Origin: Bimuria novae-zelandiae CBS 107.79
Lineage: Eukaryota > Ascomycota > Dothideomycetes > Pleosporales > Didymosphaeriaceae
NCBI GenBank assembly: GCA_010015655.1
Contig: ML976670.1
Location: forward strand, 510,611-574,610
DNA: 64,000 bases
Direction of reading: 5' to 3'
Part shown: one piece after another, positions 12,078 through 24,165 of the stretch
Layout of the letters: every line of letters begins with the position of its first letter
How positions within the stretch are numbered: the stretch's first letter is position 1
Notes under the pieces: model-generated
The model's database searches: none
Seen by the model: the letters and a program-made list of their open reading frames with translations, nothing else
Told to the model about the DNA's origin: nothing
Made by a program: the position numbers and the translations under genes

Positions 12078-12768
12078 TTACTGCACCCCGCCTACTTGAC
12101 CCTTTCCACCAACCTCGCCACCTTGCTTCTGCAGCTGCGTCGCCGTGAACGGGCTGAAGTAGCGGAACTTCCGCACCCTGTCAATAGTGTGAACACTGAG
12201 GCCCGCATCCGCGCACTGGAAGTCGTCGCCCGGGAAAGGAATACAATAGCCAGCGTCGTTCCCGTTGAGGCCTTTCAGTCGTCGGCCTCCCTTCTTAGAA
12301 ATAGCTGGGAGGCCGTCAGCGCCATGTCCATGTGTTTATGCAGAATGAAGTAATGACCTGACTTACTCTAGTGATATACAGCGGGCTCTGCAGCATGGAA
12401 GTTCATCTCCAGGATATCGATTTCGTCAGGGTCCTTGTAGCCGAGACATGCGCCGCCTGTTGCGCATCGAAAGCCGATCTTGGTGCCGCTGACCTACGAT
12501 TGAAATATATCAGCGCACCATTCGAAATTCAAGAAAGCGGGTAGATGCTAAGTGGGCACTGGGGTCTTATGTCCGCACGGCCGAACCAGTACTGCGTGCC
12601 CATAACCTCCTTGCAGTCTGGCTCTTTCTCGAAAACTGTCCACATGTCGCACTCGCTCTGACCCTCGTTCGGGTTCGTGAAGTCTTGGATCTTGTAGATG
12701 TCGAAGTCGGTCATGGCGAGGCACAGGAAGCCGAGGAAGGCGAGAAGGATGGAGGTAGTGTGGTTCAT
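12078..12768 (-). pseudogene. Broken paralogue of a small secreted protein
   Basis: Three exon blocks (12768-12571, 12493-12367, 12304-12078) align codon for codon with the intact gene at 18413-19127. A signal peptide (MNHTTSILLAFLGFLCLA) is followed by DIYKIQDF, CDMWTVFEKEPDC, TQYWFGRAD, SGTKIGFRC, ILEMNFHAAEPAVYH and a C-terminal block with FQCADAG. Two lesions are visible by comparison. The first intron, which begins GTACGT in the paralogue, here begins ATAAGA, destroying the donor. The TGG after FH in exon 2 is TAG here. Both are G-to-A changes on the coding strand. Without them the product would be 183 residues. Function unknown; effector-like in size and secretion. Confidence 0.75.
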
Positions 12769-13018
12769 CGTCGTGGTGGTAATGGAAGCGCTTAGGTAGA
12801 GTCGAGAATAAGTATTATAAGTACAATTCGACCTCATTAATTTACAGCAAAGAACATAGGTGACTCTATGTTCTTATACGAATTGAAAAGCTACACTACG
12901 GTTTGTTTGAAATCACCTAAATGACCCACGCAGCTGACATGGAAGTTCCTGACTTTGCGCAAACAGAAATCAAGTCCATTTTTTCACCCAGTCCTTGTGA
13001 CATACAAATTACGTTTTC

Positions 13019-13169
13019 TGTAAGGGATAGGTAGGGTAGCAAGTAGGAATGAGTGACTGAGTTGATTGTAACAAGCTGAACAGAGAAACCGCTTAAGTAG
13101 CAGAATGTGATCAGCAACTAGTCTACATCAGGTTGACAATATCATGTGATATCTTACTCCACTCTAACA
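13019..13169 (-). repeat. Copia 3' LTR
   Basis: 151 bp, TG..CA on both strands, about 97% identical by eye to 18131-18281. On the minus strand it is preceded by a purine-rich stretch ending GGGAGGTG, the likely polypurine tract (13170-13182). Confidence 0.93.
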
Positions 13170-16100
13170 CACCTCCCACAGCACAAAGGTAGCGGAGTGC
13201 TGTCAAGTAGAGTAATGCAAAACGAGTGGACAGAGGGCCTCCAGGGCACCTCCCTACGTAGTACTCTATCATGTGACAATAGACGTAACAAACTTATCCT
13301 CTACACCAACAACTTGTGGCGTATATCAGTCATTCCTAGTTGCTTCAAGAATCGCTCGTGCTTGCTACTATCAGAGAGAGCCTTTGTCAATCCATCAGCG
13401 GGCATATCAGCAGTTCCTATCCAGGTAACGTCAATATTCCCAGCTTCAACTTGCTCGCGGATCCACATCTGATGTACTTTAATATGCCTTAGCTTTGTGT
13501 CGAGCTTTTCTTCATCCTTATTAGCGATAGAGACTGTTTGCTGGTTATCACAGTACAACGTAGGTCGAACCTCTAGATTGAATCTAATAGCTTTAAAGGT
13601 GTTTATCCACTAGGATAACTCAGTGCCAGTAGTTAATAGGGCAAATAGTTTGGCCTTAGTAGTTAATTTAGTAATAGATCTCATGATTTTTGCCTTCCAA
13701 TTAATAACCATTCCATAGAGCTTAAACACATAGGCAAAAGAGCTTCGGGCAGTATTAGGATCGTCAGCAAACGCAGCATCAGAGGCACTAAAGAATAATA
13801 ACTCCTTAGCTTCCTTATTATTAATTTAATAGATATAGTTAGCGTTCTTAAAGCGTGCTGTCGTTACTCTAATTGCCTAGAATTGAAAGTCGTATAAGTA
13901 CTGCTATATAGACTTGACAGCAGCAAGATGCTTTTAGCTAGGATTATTTAAATAGCAGGCAAGTATTAAGTGCGTCTTTGCTACATTAGGCCGGGTAAAG
14001 TATGAGATGAAACCTAGACATCCAACTAGGATCTAATATAGGCGGGTACGCTCCTCGTTAGGCTTATCCATGCTTGGGGGGAGATAAGACTCGCGTAGAG
14101 GGACCTTAGGGTGTTGGCTTCCCTGAAGTAGATTGTGATCGTGGCAGACTTTTGCGATGTAAGAGTCTTGAATTATCTAGACCTTACCTTTTGTATAGTC
14201 TCTAATAATGCGTATTTCTAGGAACCAACGTAGTTCTCCTAAGCTCCGTGTCTCGTATCGTTTTATAAACTCGCGTTTAAACTGTTGATGATATTGCTGA
14301 TCGCCTTTGCGGAAAAGGACGACGATATTATCCACGTAGTAGAATAGTATTAGCTTGCTATTAGTGAATAGGCAAGGGATACCCTTTACTTGCGTAAAGC
14401 CTATATTAATAAGTGTCTTCTTCAGGTGTTTGTGCCACAGCGCTGGAGCATCCTTGAGCCCATATAGTGCTCGGCGTAGTCGCATCATATTGCCTAGCCT
14501 GTCTTGGAACCCATCTGGAGTCCAGACATAACAAAGTCGGGCCAGGTACACATTGAGAAAAGCATTCTTGACGTCGTACTGGTAGGCAAGGAGCCCAAAG
14601 GCGCACATGATAGCGATGAGGAAGCGGAGCGTTCGAGCCGCGAGGGTAGCTGCGTAGGTATCATCCCAAGTCGTCTGGAGATCTCCTCTCACGACTAGGC
14701 GAGCCTTGTAGCTAGTCAAGTAGCTATTAGCATTAAGCTTGTACGTGAAAACCTACATTAGTGACAGAGTCTTAGTATCTGGGTGCTTCTTTATATTATC
14801 TTTCACCCTCTTAAATACACCTTTGTGGAGCTGCTCCTTAATCTCCTTGTCCGTAGCAGCGAACCACTTATTAGCGTTAGGGCAGGATTTGACCTTAGCC
14901 TAGTTCTTTAGTGGCGGCGGCAGACGATCGCGGTAAACCTTCTACTCTTTATTTAGGGGTAACTACACGATTGCCGTAGTAAACGTTTGCCAGTACAGAG
15001 ACGCGTGCGTACTAAAGTGGTCTATAGGCGTATCGTCTTCTTTACTACCTCTAGGCGTATCATCTTCTTTACCACCTCCCCGGCGACGGGACCCTAGAAC
15101 AATATTATCTGCAGTAATACTAGGGTTTGTTCGTCTTGGTGCATTGTTCTGACGGTGGTTTGGCGTAGTATCTCCAGGAGCAATCTCTCTCTAGCCTTTT
15201 GGTTAGGAACGATTATGAGTGCTAGGTACCGGTGTCTCTCTGGGTGTGGGTAATCCTCTATAGGCCTCCTGATGAATCTGCTCTTCGGCACTATCCGGCC
15301 CAGTATCCTCTTCTTCTTAATCCTCAACATCATCCTTAACTATAGGTTGACGATGTGTTATATCACGATAGATTTATTAGGTAACAGGATCTTCCTCCTT
15401 ATCTAATAAATTAATATTAAGGATAGTAACCACACGTCGTTCCTTCTCAGTCAAAAGCTGAGATTCTAGCGGAGAGTACCATTGCCGTAGGAAAACGACG
15501 TCTCGGGTTCGAACAACCCTATCGCTTCCTGGGACCTAGATGCGAAAGATGTTTGTTCCTTCGTATCCAACCAGCCATCCAGTGATTGCTCGCGATTTAA
15601 GCTTATCACCTTTGGCTACTTTCGTATCTTGAAATAGAGCCTTTGCTCTGATAACGTCTACGTGCGCTAGAGATGGCTTCACCTTATGCATAACTTTATA
15701 GGGCGTCTTCTAACTAGTAGCTTCTATTAGTAATTAATTAAGCATGTACATGGCCGTCAGGCATAGCTCGTTTGTTAGCGTCTTAGGCAAATGTGCTGTA
15801 ATTTATAGGGTCCTAGCTATTATAATAATAAGATTGCTAGCCTTCTTAGTAAGGCTAGTTATTTCTTTCGCTCTAACAGCACGAGGCTTAACTGCGATGC
15901 CTAGGTCTTTAAAGATATCCTATAGATTAGCAAAACCCTTTTTGTTGTCACAACGAATATATACAATAATGGCGTTAAATTAGGTATATATCTGTGCTAG
16001 CATTTGTCGAACAGTGCGTGTAAGGGTAGCTTTTGTCTTGTCACGAAGAGTCTTCCCTAAATAGTATCTACTATGTTAACACATAGCGTGTAAGAGCTAC

Positions 16101-18117
16101 TTATCCCTGTTGTAGCAAGCTTCGCTAGTCTTTTGTAGTTATATAAGGTTAATACTAATACGTTTAAAGGGGCGTGTTGCAGGCTCGCGTTAAGGGCGTT
16201 GACTAATAATCTTAGAGAGCTTTGAGTTGATGCAATTCTCACATTCCTTCCATTGCGGGGCCTAGGGGCCAGTAACGAGCTTGATACTATCCACTGCCTG
16301 CTCTAGGTGTTTAATCGCGCGTCGTCCTGCATGAGCTAGCATCTGATGAGCTTCTATAGGGGTGACATGTAGAGGCTTGCGCTCTATACAGCTTGGTTTC
16401 AATTAAATCGCGAATGTGTATAACTCTGATGCGTTCGGGCGTGTTGCCTTGTTAGAGTCCATAACCCAATGGCCACCCTGCTTATTGAGTGTGCAGAATA
16501 TGTCCATTAGAGCGCTCCTTGGATAGAGACAGCTACGTCCCGAGTCGAACTTAATACCAACTGATTGACAGCGAGATAGTGACACTACTGACGTGAAGAA
16601 CGTAGGGATAAGTGCTACCTATGTGATAGTTACTTGACGTTCGCCGGTGGGAGTATTAATAAGCAACTTAACGTTTCCTTACTTATGTATCTACAGGGCT
16701 TACGTGCCTGCTAGCAGGATATTATCTAAGTGCCCGTCTCGGATCTTCTCTTAAGTCTTTGGTTGATGGTTCGTGACGTGAAGATTAGATCCTGGATCAA
16801 GAATCCACTTGTTAATTAATAGTGGAGGCTGCTAAACAGCAGCTGTACTAAGTAGAGTAATAACCTGAGCTACATTCTGGCTGCCTTGCCATTGCATAAC
16901 TGCTCCTGTTGAGTTTTGAGCATTCGATGGAGGATAACTAGTGTCTATAGAAAAGTCGTTCTTGTTCGCATTGTTATTTATAGTATTCGCCTTATCGCTA
17001 GCTTTCTTCTTAGCTCTAAGCAGAGCTGCGCTTAGGGGGTTGCCTCTGCCTAGTTTCCTCACTTTGTCAAACTTGGCTGAAACAGCTGGGTCGGGCCTCT
17101 ATCTAGTAGGTTGGAGAGAAGGCACTACGTAGGAGTACTGCTTAAACAGGTGCTGTTCTCCGCAGATGCAAGTGACTGTACGTTTGGTGTTGGGGGCGGT
17201 ATTCGGCCGGCCTAGAACCGCGTATGTTCCTAGTGCTGACGCAACAGGGTTTATAGTGCGTCGAAAGCGTTGATAGTTCTCTACTAGTTCTACAGGACCT
17301 ATGTAAGGCGTTCTATTTATCTTAGCTTGCGTAATCTCCTGAATTTCGTGCGTAATAAAGGACTTGTTAATTCCTTTAATTACGTAGAGAAAGTCCTGCT
17401 GTGCGCGATAGTCCTAGGCCTTAGGTAGCTTTAGTTTAATTATATTACGAAGGATAGTGATATAGCTCTTGTACTAAGTATCTATTTTTTATTATTATAG
17501 AACCTTCTTAATTTTATTATACTGCTTAAGTAACTTATACTTGCGCTTTGCTACTAACATACAGAATATCTTCTTAAGTTATATAAGCTATTTGTACGGT
17601 GTTTTAGCATCTTTAATAACTAGGATATGCCTGCTAGCGATTGTCCTTATAATCTCCCGTGTTAAGTTATTAAGAGCGTTCTCCTTTTTTTGCCAGGCTG
17701 CTAGCTTTGTTGCGTAGAACCTATACTAGAAGGTGTAGTCCTCTCGTTCAGGTCTTATAAGTTCGTTAGGTTTAATATCATTGTCGCCCTAGACAATGCT
17801 TAAATTCTCGTCGGGTGTGACCTTTTTGAATGAGCGTAGTAGCCGCTCCTTAGGTTTTTCACCGTAGATCTTCTTGACAGTATCTACTGCCAAATCTGGG
17901 TTGCAATAATCCCAGATCTTGTATGCCTCAGCGGTCCTCTTTCGTAGAAAGATCCACTTCGACCAATCGCTCGGCTTGTCAAGGATAATTATTTCCTTAA
18001 TAATTAGCTTGTCCTCCTTATTACTTATTATAGCAAACTAGAGCTTGTTAAGTTAATCTCCGTCGTAGAAAGCGTGTGCGTAGTAAGTAGGTGAACTACA
18101 GTCAGATTAAGCGTAGG

Positions 18118-18130
18118 CCGGGCTTATAAC
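18118..18130 (-). other. Copia primer binding site (half-tRNA type)
   Basis: On the minus strand the 13 bases directly after the LTR read GTTATAAGCCCGG. This resembles the complement of the anticodon region of initiator tRNA-Met, the half-tRNA priming used by Drosophila copia. The miniature element at 40930-41336 has GTTATGAGCCCGG in the same place. Confidence 0.6.
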
Positions 18131-18281
18131 TGTAAGGGATAGGTAGGGTAGCAAGTAGGAATAAGTAACTAAGTTGATTATAACAAGCTGAACAGAGAAA
18201 CCGCTTAAGTAGCAGAATGTGATTAGCAACTAGTCTACATCAGGTTGACAATATCATGTGATATCTTACTCCACTCTAACA
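18131..18281 (-). repeat. Copia 5' LTR
   Basis: Partner of 13019-13169; differences are mainly transitions. Read on the minus strand, it is followed directly by the primer binding site. Confidence 0.93.
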
Positions 18282-18412
18282 TTTTTACTCCCCAAGTAAG
18301 TTTTGACGTGCTTTGGACCCTCGAGAAAAAAAAATTGTAACGGTTTTTTCAACCCAACAAGAGCATATAGTAAGTCTAATTTATATCGTTATTCCCATTC
18401 TATGAACTGGTG

Positions 18413-19127
18413 CTACACCTGTAGTAAATCCCCAACATGTAAGATAGCTAACCGCCTAATCACTCCCACCTGCCAGCTACAACCCTTTAATATTCTCGCC
18501 CTGCACCTGAATCTGTTCGCTGTAAAAGACGTCTTGCAACGAAACATGCGCACGCCATCCACCTTCCTAATCGCCACGCCGCCAACGTTCGCACACGTGA
18601 AAGTATCGCCCTTGTCCGGATAGCAAGACCCCGAAATATTCCCCTGCAGACTATACATCTTCCAACCCCGATCTTTGTAGATGGCTGAAATATATTAGCT
18701 CCAGTAAAACAGTGCAGATACACAAACGGTGGACATACTCCAGTGAAACACATTGGGCTCCTTTGCATGGAAGTTCATCTCCAGTATCTTGACGTTCTCG
18801 GCGTCGTTGGCGTAGCAGACCTTCCCGTCGGCACAGTGCACGCCGATTTTCTCTTTGCTAACCTGTACGAGCGTAAGTCTTTAGCAGGACCCCCAAGGTT
18901 CAGATGTGCGCACGTACGTCTGCAGAGTTGGCCCAGTACGGCGTCTTGAGCACCTGACCGCAGTCTGGCTCTCCGTGGAAGACGGCCCAGAGCTCGTACA
19001 CTCCTAGACCCTCAGAGCCTGGAATGAGAGTGTTGTCGACCTCTTGGACTCGATAGATATCGGAGTCTGCTGCTACGAGGCAGAGGGAGTCGATAAAGAC
19101 GAGTAAGATAATCGTAGTGAACGTCAT
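18413..19127 (-). CDS. Small secreted cysteine-containing protein (effector-like)
   Basis: Three exons (19127-18918, 18862-18739, 18684-18413) with introns of 55 and 54 bp, all GT..AG and frame-keeping, give 201 residues. A hydrophobic signal peptide covers roughly residues 1-20 (MTFTTIILLVFIDSLCLVAA). The mature part has conserved blocks shared with the broken paralogue at 12078-12768: DIYRVQEV, YELWAVFHGEPDCG, TPYWANSAD, KIGVHCADGKVC, ILEMNFHAKEPNVFHW, FTCANVGG and RMFRCKTSFTA. Cysteines are spaced along the chain, which suggests disulfides. No known domain is recognised. Small size, secretion, a diverged paralogue and a flanking retrotransposon are typical of fungal effector candidates, but that role is inferred only. 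Confidence 0.78.
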
Positions 19128-19549
19128 AATAGAGTTGTCGAAAGTGAGACTGAGATCGAAAGAGAGTGAGCGTTTAAGAGACTAGAAATTGGACTACGAT
19201 TGGAGCGGTGTCTCGTTCTTTTAAGATCCATAGTCACTGCACGTGGAGAGAGAAAACCTGCAGCTGACTCGAGCTTCCTACCAACAAGCAAACGAGAGTA
19301 AGTCGTTTGTGTACTTGATTAACCTTGGGCCTACGTTCAGTTGCAGAAAGGAAGTCGGTTTAACATTACCTTTAACGAACATAATCCGTCATAATCCCAG
19401 AGAGTTAAGACGAGGATCGAGAGGGTAGAAGGGGCTCAATACAATCGCACAATCCAGTATTTAGAAGAAACAACATAGTTACTAAATTCTAGGGACGAAT
19501 GAAAGATACCAAGAGGAATAATCGAACAAGGCTAAATCCAAAATATCCC
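19128..19549. other. Intergenic, no gene recognised
   Basis: Upstream of the secreted-protein gene and just beyond the stop of the WD40 gene. No supported feature. Confidence 0.5.
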
Positions 19550-21817
19550 TCATGACCGCCGCGGCTCCACCAGCGTCTTCCGCAGCTCGCGCAATTCCTC
19601 CCTAAGCATTACCATCTCTTGCCTCAGCCTCTGATGCTCTCTTTTCAATTCAAAATCGGTCTCCATCTTACTTCTTCTTATAATCCCATGCCTGCGTTCT
19701 TGTTTGCGTTTCCCCGGTACTGCGACGTTAGCATGTGCATATGATTGCTCCTGCTCCTTGGAAGCCCTCTCGCATTTCTCCTCCTCCTCATGAAGCCCTG
19801 ACTCGAAACTAAAGTCTCTCTTCCCTTGTCGCCCGGGCGGAGGCGGGAATGGGCTCCTCTCGGCTCGGCTCGGTTTGCGCTCGAGAGATTTGAGACCGTC
19901 TCCATTCTTCTCCCAAGGAATGTCTTCATCAGCGAAGGAGACTTTACGAGATGGAGGTGAAGAGTATCCTTGGACCACTACGGAGCGTAAAGGTCGAGAG
20001 AAATTTGGGCATGGTGGGGGGCGCTGAGTCTTGTCCGAAGATCGTGAAGGCTGAGCCGTTTGATCAATGGCAGAAGTGTACCTATAATCAACGATATGGC
20101 TTCTCCCAATTGCATCTTGTCGTGTAGGTTGTGTCGTCCATAGGTCTGAATCCGAGAACCGAGAGTACAACGATGACGGAGAAGGCGATCGAGACGGCGA
20201 CACTCGTAATGTATCGGAAAAGAAAACGTCGAACACTCGTCGTGAATCAGTCCTCTGGAGAGCTTTTTGCACCGAAAGAGGGGTCGAATTTGTTGGTTCT
20301 TCTAGTCTAGATCGGCGGGGCAAAGGTTGTGACGAAGGATCTTTGAATGTCTCGGTGACTATCCTTGGTCGAAGGAATGATCTCCTCCTCACCGGCTCTA
20401 GAGCTTCTTCAAACTGTGATGGCGAGCGATATAGGACCTCAGACCGTCGGCGACCGAGACCCGACGATGCAAATTCCGGTGAAAAAAGATCTCTTCCACC
20501 GTCGAACCGAATGGGGCTTCTAGCGCCCAAGCCCCTTGGAGGCAATGCTTTCCTCTTCACCGTATCCGGTCCTTCCTCTGACTCTTCGTCCGAGAAATTT
20601 CCATAGTGGTCAAAAATAGAATTCAGACCTGTGCGGTTCTCTTCCTCTTCGATACATGTTGATAGGGAGTGTTTCCTGTTTGGGAGTGCTGAGGGTGCTG
20701 TCTGGTCGCCGACCCACTCCAGCGCAATCACAGGTGCATCCATTGTTACCGCATAGACCAGAAGACCGAGCACGTTGAACACAAGGACCTTTCTGGTCTG
20801 GCATCCGATCGCGATGAATGTCTCTCTGCCCTCATATGTATCGTCTGCATCTTCTCGAGCCGAGTCACCGCCGATGAGTACATCCCCGTTTTTTCGCCCT
20901 CGTGTGACCGCAGACTTTGCAAAGACGACCGCTAGGCATGTAGCGGGCCCATCGACGTGCTACGTCCTGAGGACTTGTCCATTGTTCTCAAAATCTACGA
21001 GCCGGCAGCGCCCATCATGCCCGACGCTAACTGCTCGTGCTTTGTATCCCGGAATAAACTCAGCGGCCGTGACTCCACCCATTGCTGGCTTGTGGAGCTT
21101 CCCGATACAGCCTATCCGCGTTGGCTGTAGGAAGCATGCTTGCGGCTGGTTGAGGTACGCATCTTGGTATGACTGTCGACGTCTGGGGAGGAGCAGCCTA
21201 TACAGCGAGAGAGTACCATCAGAGAATCCCAGCAGAAATGTGGTGTATGTCGGCTTGACACTGTCGTACCGTTGGAAGGTGGCGAACACGGCGGGTGATC
21301 TGGCGTCTGCTGGCTGGAAGCTCACCGATGCACTCGCTCCGAACCGCAAGTCTTGCAGATATATCTTCGGTGGTGCGGACGACGCAGAGAGCAAAATGTT
21401 GCCGTCCGAAGATATGGCGAGGGTGCTGGGCGGTGATGGGTGGATCTGCGGTGGTGGAAGGAGCTCACCGGTGGAGATGCAGTATGCTTGTATCGATGTG
21501 CTCAGTGTCGTCGTGAAATAAAGTGTGCGCGAATCCGGTGAGAAGAGCAGCAGTCGGGGCTCGCCCTCGTAGGTTTTGAGCGCATACTTTCTATCGCCTC
21601 TCCGCGCCGGATCATGGAGGATGACAAGCTGGCTGTCTGCGATGGCGAGCAGCCCGCTGTTGTCTTGCGCTGCTCGGGCGTTTAGGATGCCGCCAGTGGT
21701 GCACTCAAACAGTAACCGCTCTTTTGCCAGACGGTTCTGCGCGTGAACGGCATTCGTTGTCGCAATAAATAAGCTGAAGTCCGCCGGTAGTTGGCGTGTA
21801 CCTACCATGATGTGCAC
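19550..21817 (-). pseudogene. WD40/coiled-coil protein, GCP-WD (NEDD1)-like, with in-frame TAG
   Basis: A single frame runs 755 codons from the ATG at 21817 (or 21808) to the stop at 19550, interrupted only by TAG at 20960-20962. The part before the stop (285 residues) has WD40-type strands: GLLAIADSQLVILHD, LLLFSPDSRTLYFTT, TLAISSDGNILLSAS, AEFIPGYKARAVSVGHDGRC. The frame continues directly after the TAG with more WD40-like sequence (TFIAIGCQTRKVLVFNVLG, VIALEWVGD). It then becomes a disordered Ser/Arg-rich stretch and ends in a coiled coil (KREHQRLRQEMVMLREELRELRKTL). The architecture fits fungal GCP-WD/NEDD1 proteins, which recruit gamma-tubulin complexes. The TAG sits where a Trp codon would fit (VLRT-stop-HVDGP). 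No intron removing it keeps a good donor and acceptor. It may be a null allele, a readthrough site or a base error. Confidence 0.6.
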
Positions 21818-22057
21818 TACCGGTTAGTGATACAACTTGTAGGATAGGAATGATGGAGTCGCTGGCACATGTCAGAAGGCTATAGAAAGCACCCGTGGGC
21901 AATGCGATCGAAGGCAGGTGCAGCAAGACATAAAGTCAGGAAAGAGCAGCAAACACGAGGAAGCAGCGCAGACCATGAGAAAACACATAACATTATAGGA
22001 CAATGTAAGAAAGCATCAGTCCACGTGAACTTCGCAAGACTCTTTCAAGCATGCTCG

Positions 22058-22940
22058 TCACCGGCAACTCCGCCCCTCGAACCCGAGGCCAGCACACTCC
22101 CTGCTTTTCAAGCACCCAACCTGCCAACCATTCCAGCCCTGCAACCTGCTCAGGATATCATGAGCATAGTAGTTGCTCTGCCCATTATCGGTCGACAAGT
22201 TCTCACTATCGATATGTCCCGTATTATACACGTGAGCAGCCGCGTATGGATTGCCATTGATAAGTTGGGTGTTCACCCATGTGAGGTCGGAAGAATCACC
22301 GTTAAAGTAGGACAGGAACCCCGGAACACTCAGTGTACCGTATACACCATCCTCAATCATGGCCTTGATGCTTGTCTTGGGTTGAGAGGAGTCAAATTGA
22401 ACGGAGCCGCGGTGCTGCATGAGGCCACAGGCGTTGCCCTCGGTGCATTGGATCGATACATTTCCGCTGGACTAGATAGCGTCAGCATTTGGTTGACATG
22501 CAGAGCTGGGAACATACCTCCTGCATGATAATAGCAAGGATTAAACGCGCATCAACTTTACTTCCATCCGCCACCTCCAGGATGGCCGACTTAATGTCAT
22601 CATTGTACTGATTGCCCCCATTTGCAGTCTCAATAACAGGCTGATTGATGGTCCAGAGTTGTTTGAAGCCCAGCCAAGCATCTTTGCCTGGAAAGTCTTC
22701 TGCCTTCGGGCCAACACAGCTGTAGACCGATGCTGGGTCACTGGGGGTTTCCGGGGCAATTGTCGACGCCTGGTCGAGTGAGACCGTTGTCACGCTGCCA
22801 TTCTTATCATAGTCATTGCACCATTTCTGCTGCAGATCTTCGCGAAGCTGTGTCGATGAGGTGCCGTATCCTTGATGTGTGGTGAATGGAAGAGCCAACG
22901 CAAAAGGCAAGAAAAAAGAAATATAGCGAGAGGACCGCAT
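22058..22940 (-). CDS. Secreted lysozyme-like (SLT-type) glycoside hydrolase
   Basis: Two exons (22940-22518, 22471-22058) with a 46-bp GTATGT..TCTAG intron; 278 residues from the ATG at 22940 (an in-frame ATG at 22958 is also possible). A signal peptide (ISFFLPFALALP) is followed by an N-terminal region with W and C residues. The catalytic core has DARLILAIIMQESSGNV, with the probable catalytic Glu141 as the last residue of exon 1, followed by ACGLMQHRGS, IEDGVYGT and AAHVYNTGHI. This matches the goose-lysozyme/SLT fold of fungal secreted proteins (EAxIMQESxG..GLMQ..YNxG). Likely acts on bacterial cell wall or chitin-like polymers outside the cell; substrate inferred from the fold only. Confidence 0.75.
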
Positions 22941-24165
22941 GATGATATGAAAATACAAGCCTTAAAGCAAAAGTATCAGTTCGATTCGCAGACCACTTCG
23001 GGGACCTCCCGCTCTTTTAAGTGTCAAGATGCCAGCTGGATGTCTCACACATCACAAAGAATCACAAAGGATCAGTTACCCGACTGGCACAAGTGAACAT
23101 GTATGCCGTATAGGTGAAACTCCCTCAAACAAATCTATATTAGGAGTCTGCGGCTGCCTCCCGTATCGCAGCTGAGCACTCGTCTGGCTGGCTTCATCTC
23201 AGCCGAGTAATGTGGCTGTGGTAGAGAAGATTGGTGGAGGCATCAACATGATCAATAAATGGCGGTCGAGACGGCACGTTCTCCGCTCTTAGTGAGAGGC
23301 TTGAACTCAGATTTGAGAACTTCCAGAAGCGGCGTTTGGTCGTGCAAAAAAGGCCAGGTGTCGGTCACTGTGGCTGCAGGACCTCTACATTGCCGCAGCT
23401 GCAGGTACTCAGCCGCGGAACGCCGTATCCGCCTGCAGTGCAGCTGTGCCTAGTCCATCTTGGCCATGATTAATGTGAAGCGAAACGTTGCACCGCTTTA
23501 ATTCACCGCCGTCAAATTAATGTATGGCAATGGAGTCGCAATCGGATCTCTGTCTGAGGTTGACGAACAATGTGGGGATCTGCATTCGCGGCGGAGTAGT
23601 AGAGGCTATTGGTCGTAAGGGTGGCCTCACCGCCGCCTAATCGATCCAGGAACGACTTTGAGCTTTCAGCCTCCATTAGCCTCGCCAGATTTATGTGCAC
23701 TCGCAGTGCACTCGCAGTGCAACAGCCATGTGGGGGTCATCGTGTGTTAAATCTCAGCAAGGGAACTACCTCACAGGCCTACAGTGCTTTCCGCCGGCCA
23801 CAGTCACATGTCACAGCGGCAAGGAAGACTTCGCGACACACCACCTTTCAGTGTCGCCATGTACAAGTGAGAGGTACACATTGCACAAGTAAAATGTAGA
23901 TGTGTTGCCCATCTGTATGCACAGGGGCGTTCTGCGGCCGGGTGAGGTTGTCGGCACGCGCTACAGTGGGTCGGAAGACCAAGAGCACACCATTTTTTCC
24001 CGGCTGCCTGCTGATACCGTGCTCATGCTCGGCAACTGAATCGGAGTGCGCCGTGCTGCACGATTCGTTGAAGCGACAGCCACAATGCGTGCTTACGAAT
24101 CGTAGGCGTCGAGCAAAAACTTGAAAGTGGATTCATGTGAACAATCGTATCTCGAGGTATATGCT
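22941..24165. other. Intergenic, 1.2 kb without a recognised gene
   Basis: Contains the upstream region of the lysozyme-like gene. Short open frames at 23259-24124 have no domains. No repeat family or transposon end was recognised. Confidence 0.5.

Larger units (their letters stand above)
13019..18281 (-). mobile_element. Ty1/Copia LTR retrotransposon, full length but inactive
   Basis: Two 151-bp LTRs (13019-13169 and 18131-18281) begin TG and end CA, and are flanked by TTTTC and TTTTT, a probable 5-bp target duplication with one transition. Coding order on the minus strand proves Copia. Gag has a knuckle-like CICGEQH near 17160. The protease-like WILDPGSN follows near 16790. The integrase zinc region HQMLAHAGRRAIKH..CENC lies near 16240-16350. 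Reverse transcriptase occupies 14177-14719 (YQYDVKNAFLN, ALYGLKDAPALWHK, YYVDNIVV). RNase H occupies 13301-13558 (YCDNQQTVSIANK, RHIKVHQMWIRE). Dozens of TAG/TAA codons and TpA richness indicate RIP. The element separates the two paralogous secreted-protein genes. Confidence 0.95.

Noticed and set aside
13019..13169. Solo LTR
   Set aside because: A second LTR at 18131-18281 with Copia coding sequence between shows a full element.
20960..20962. Programmed readthrough of the WD40 gene
   Set aside because: The context TAG-CAC is not a known readthrough motif; nonsense mutation is simpler.
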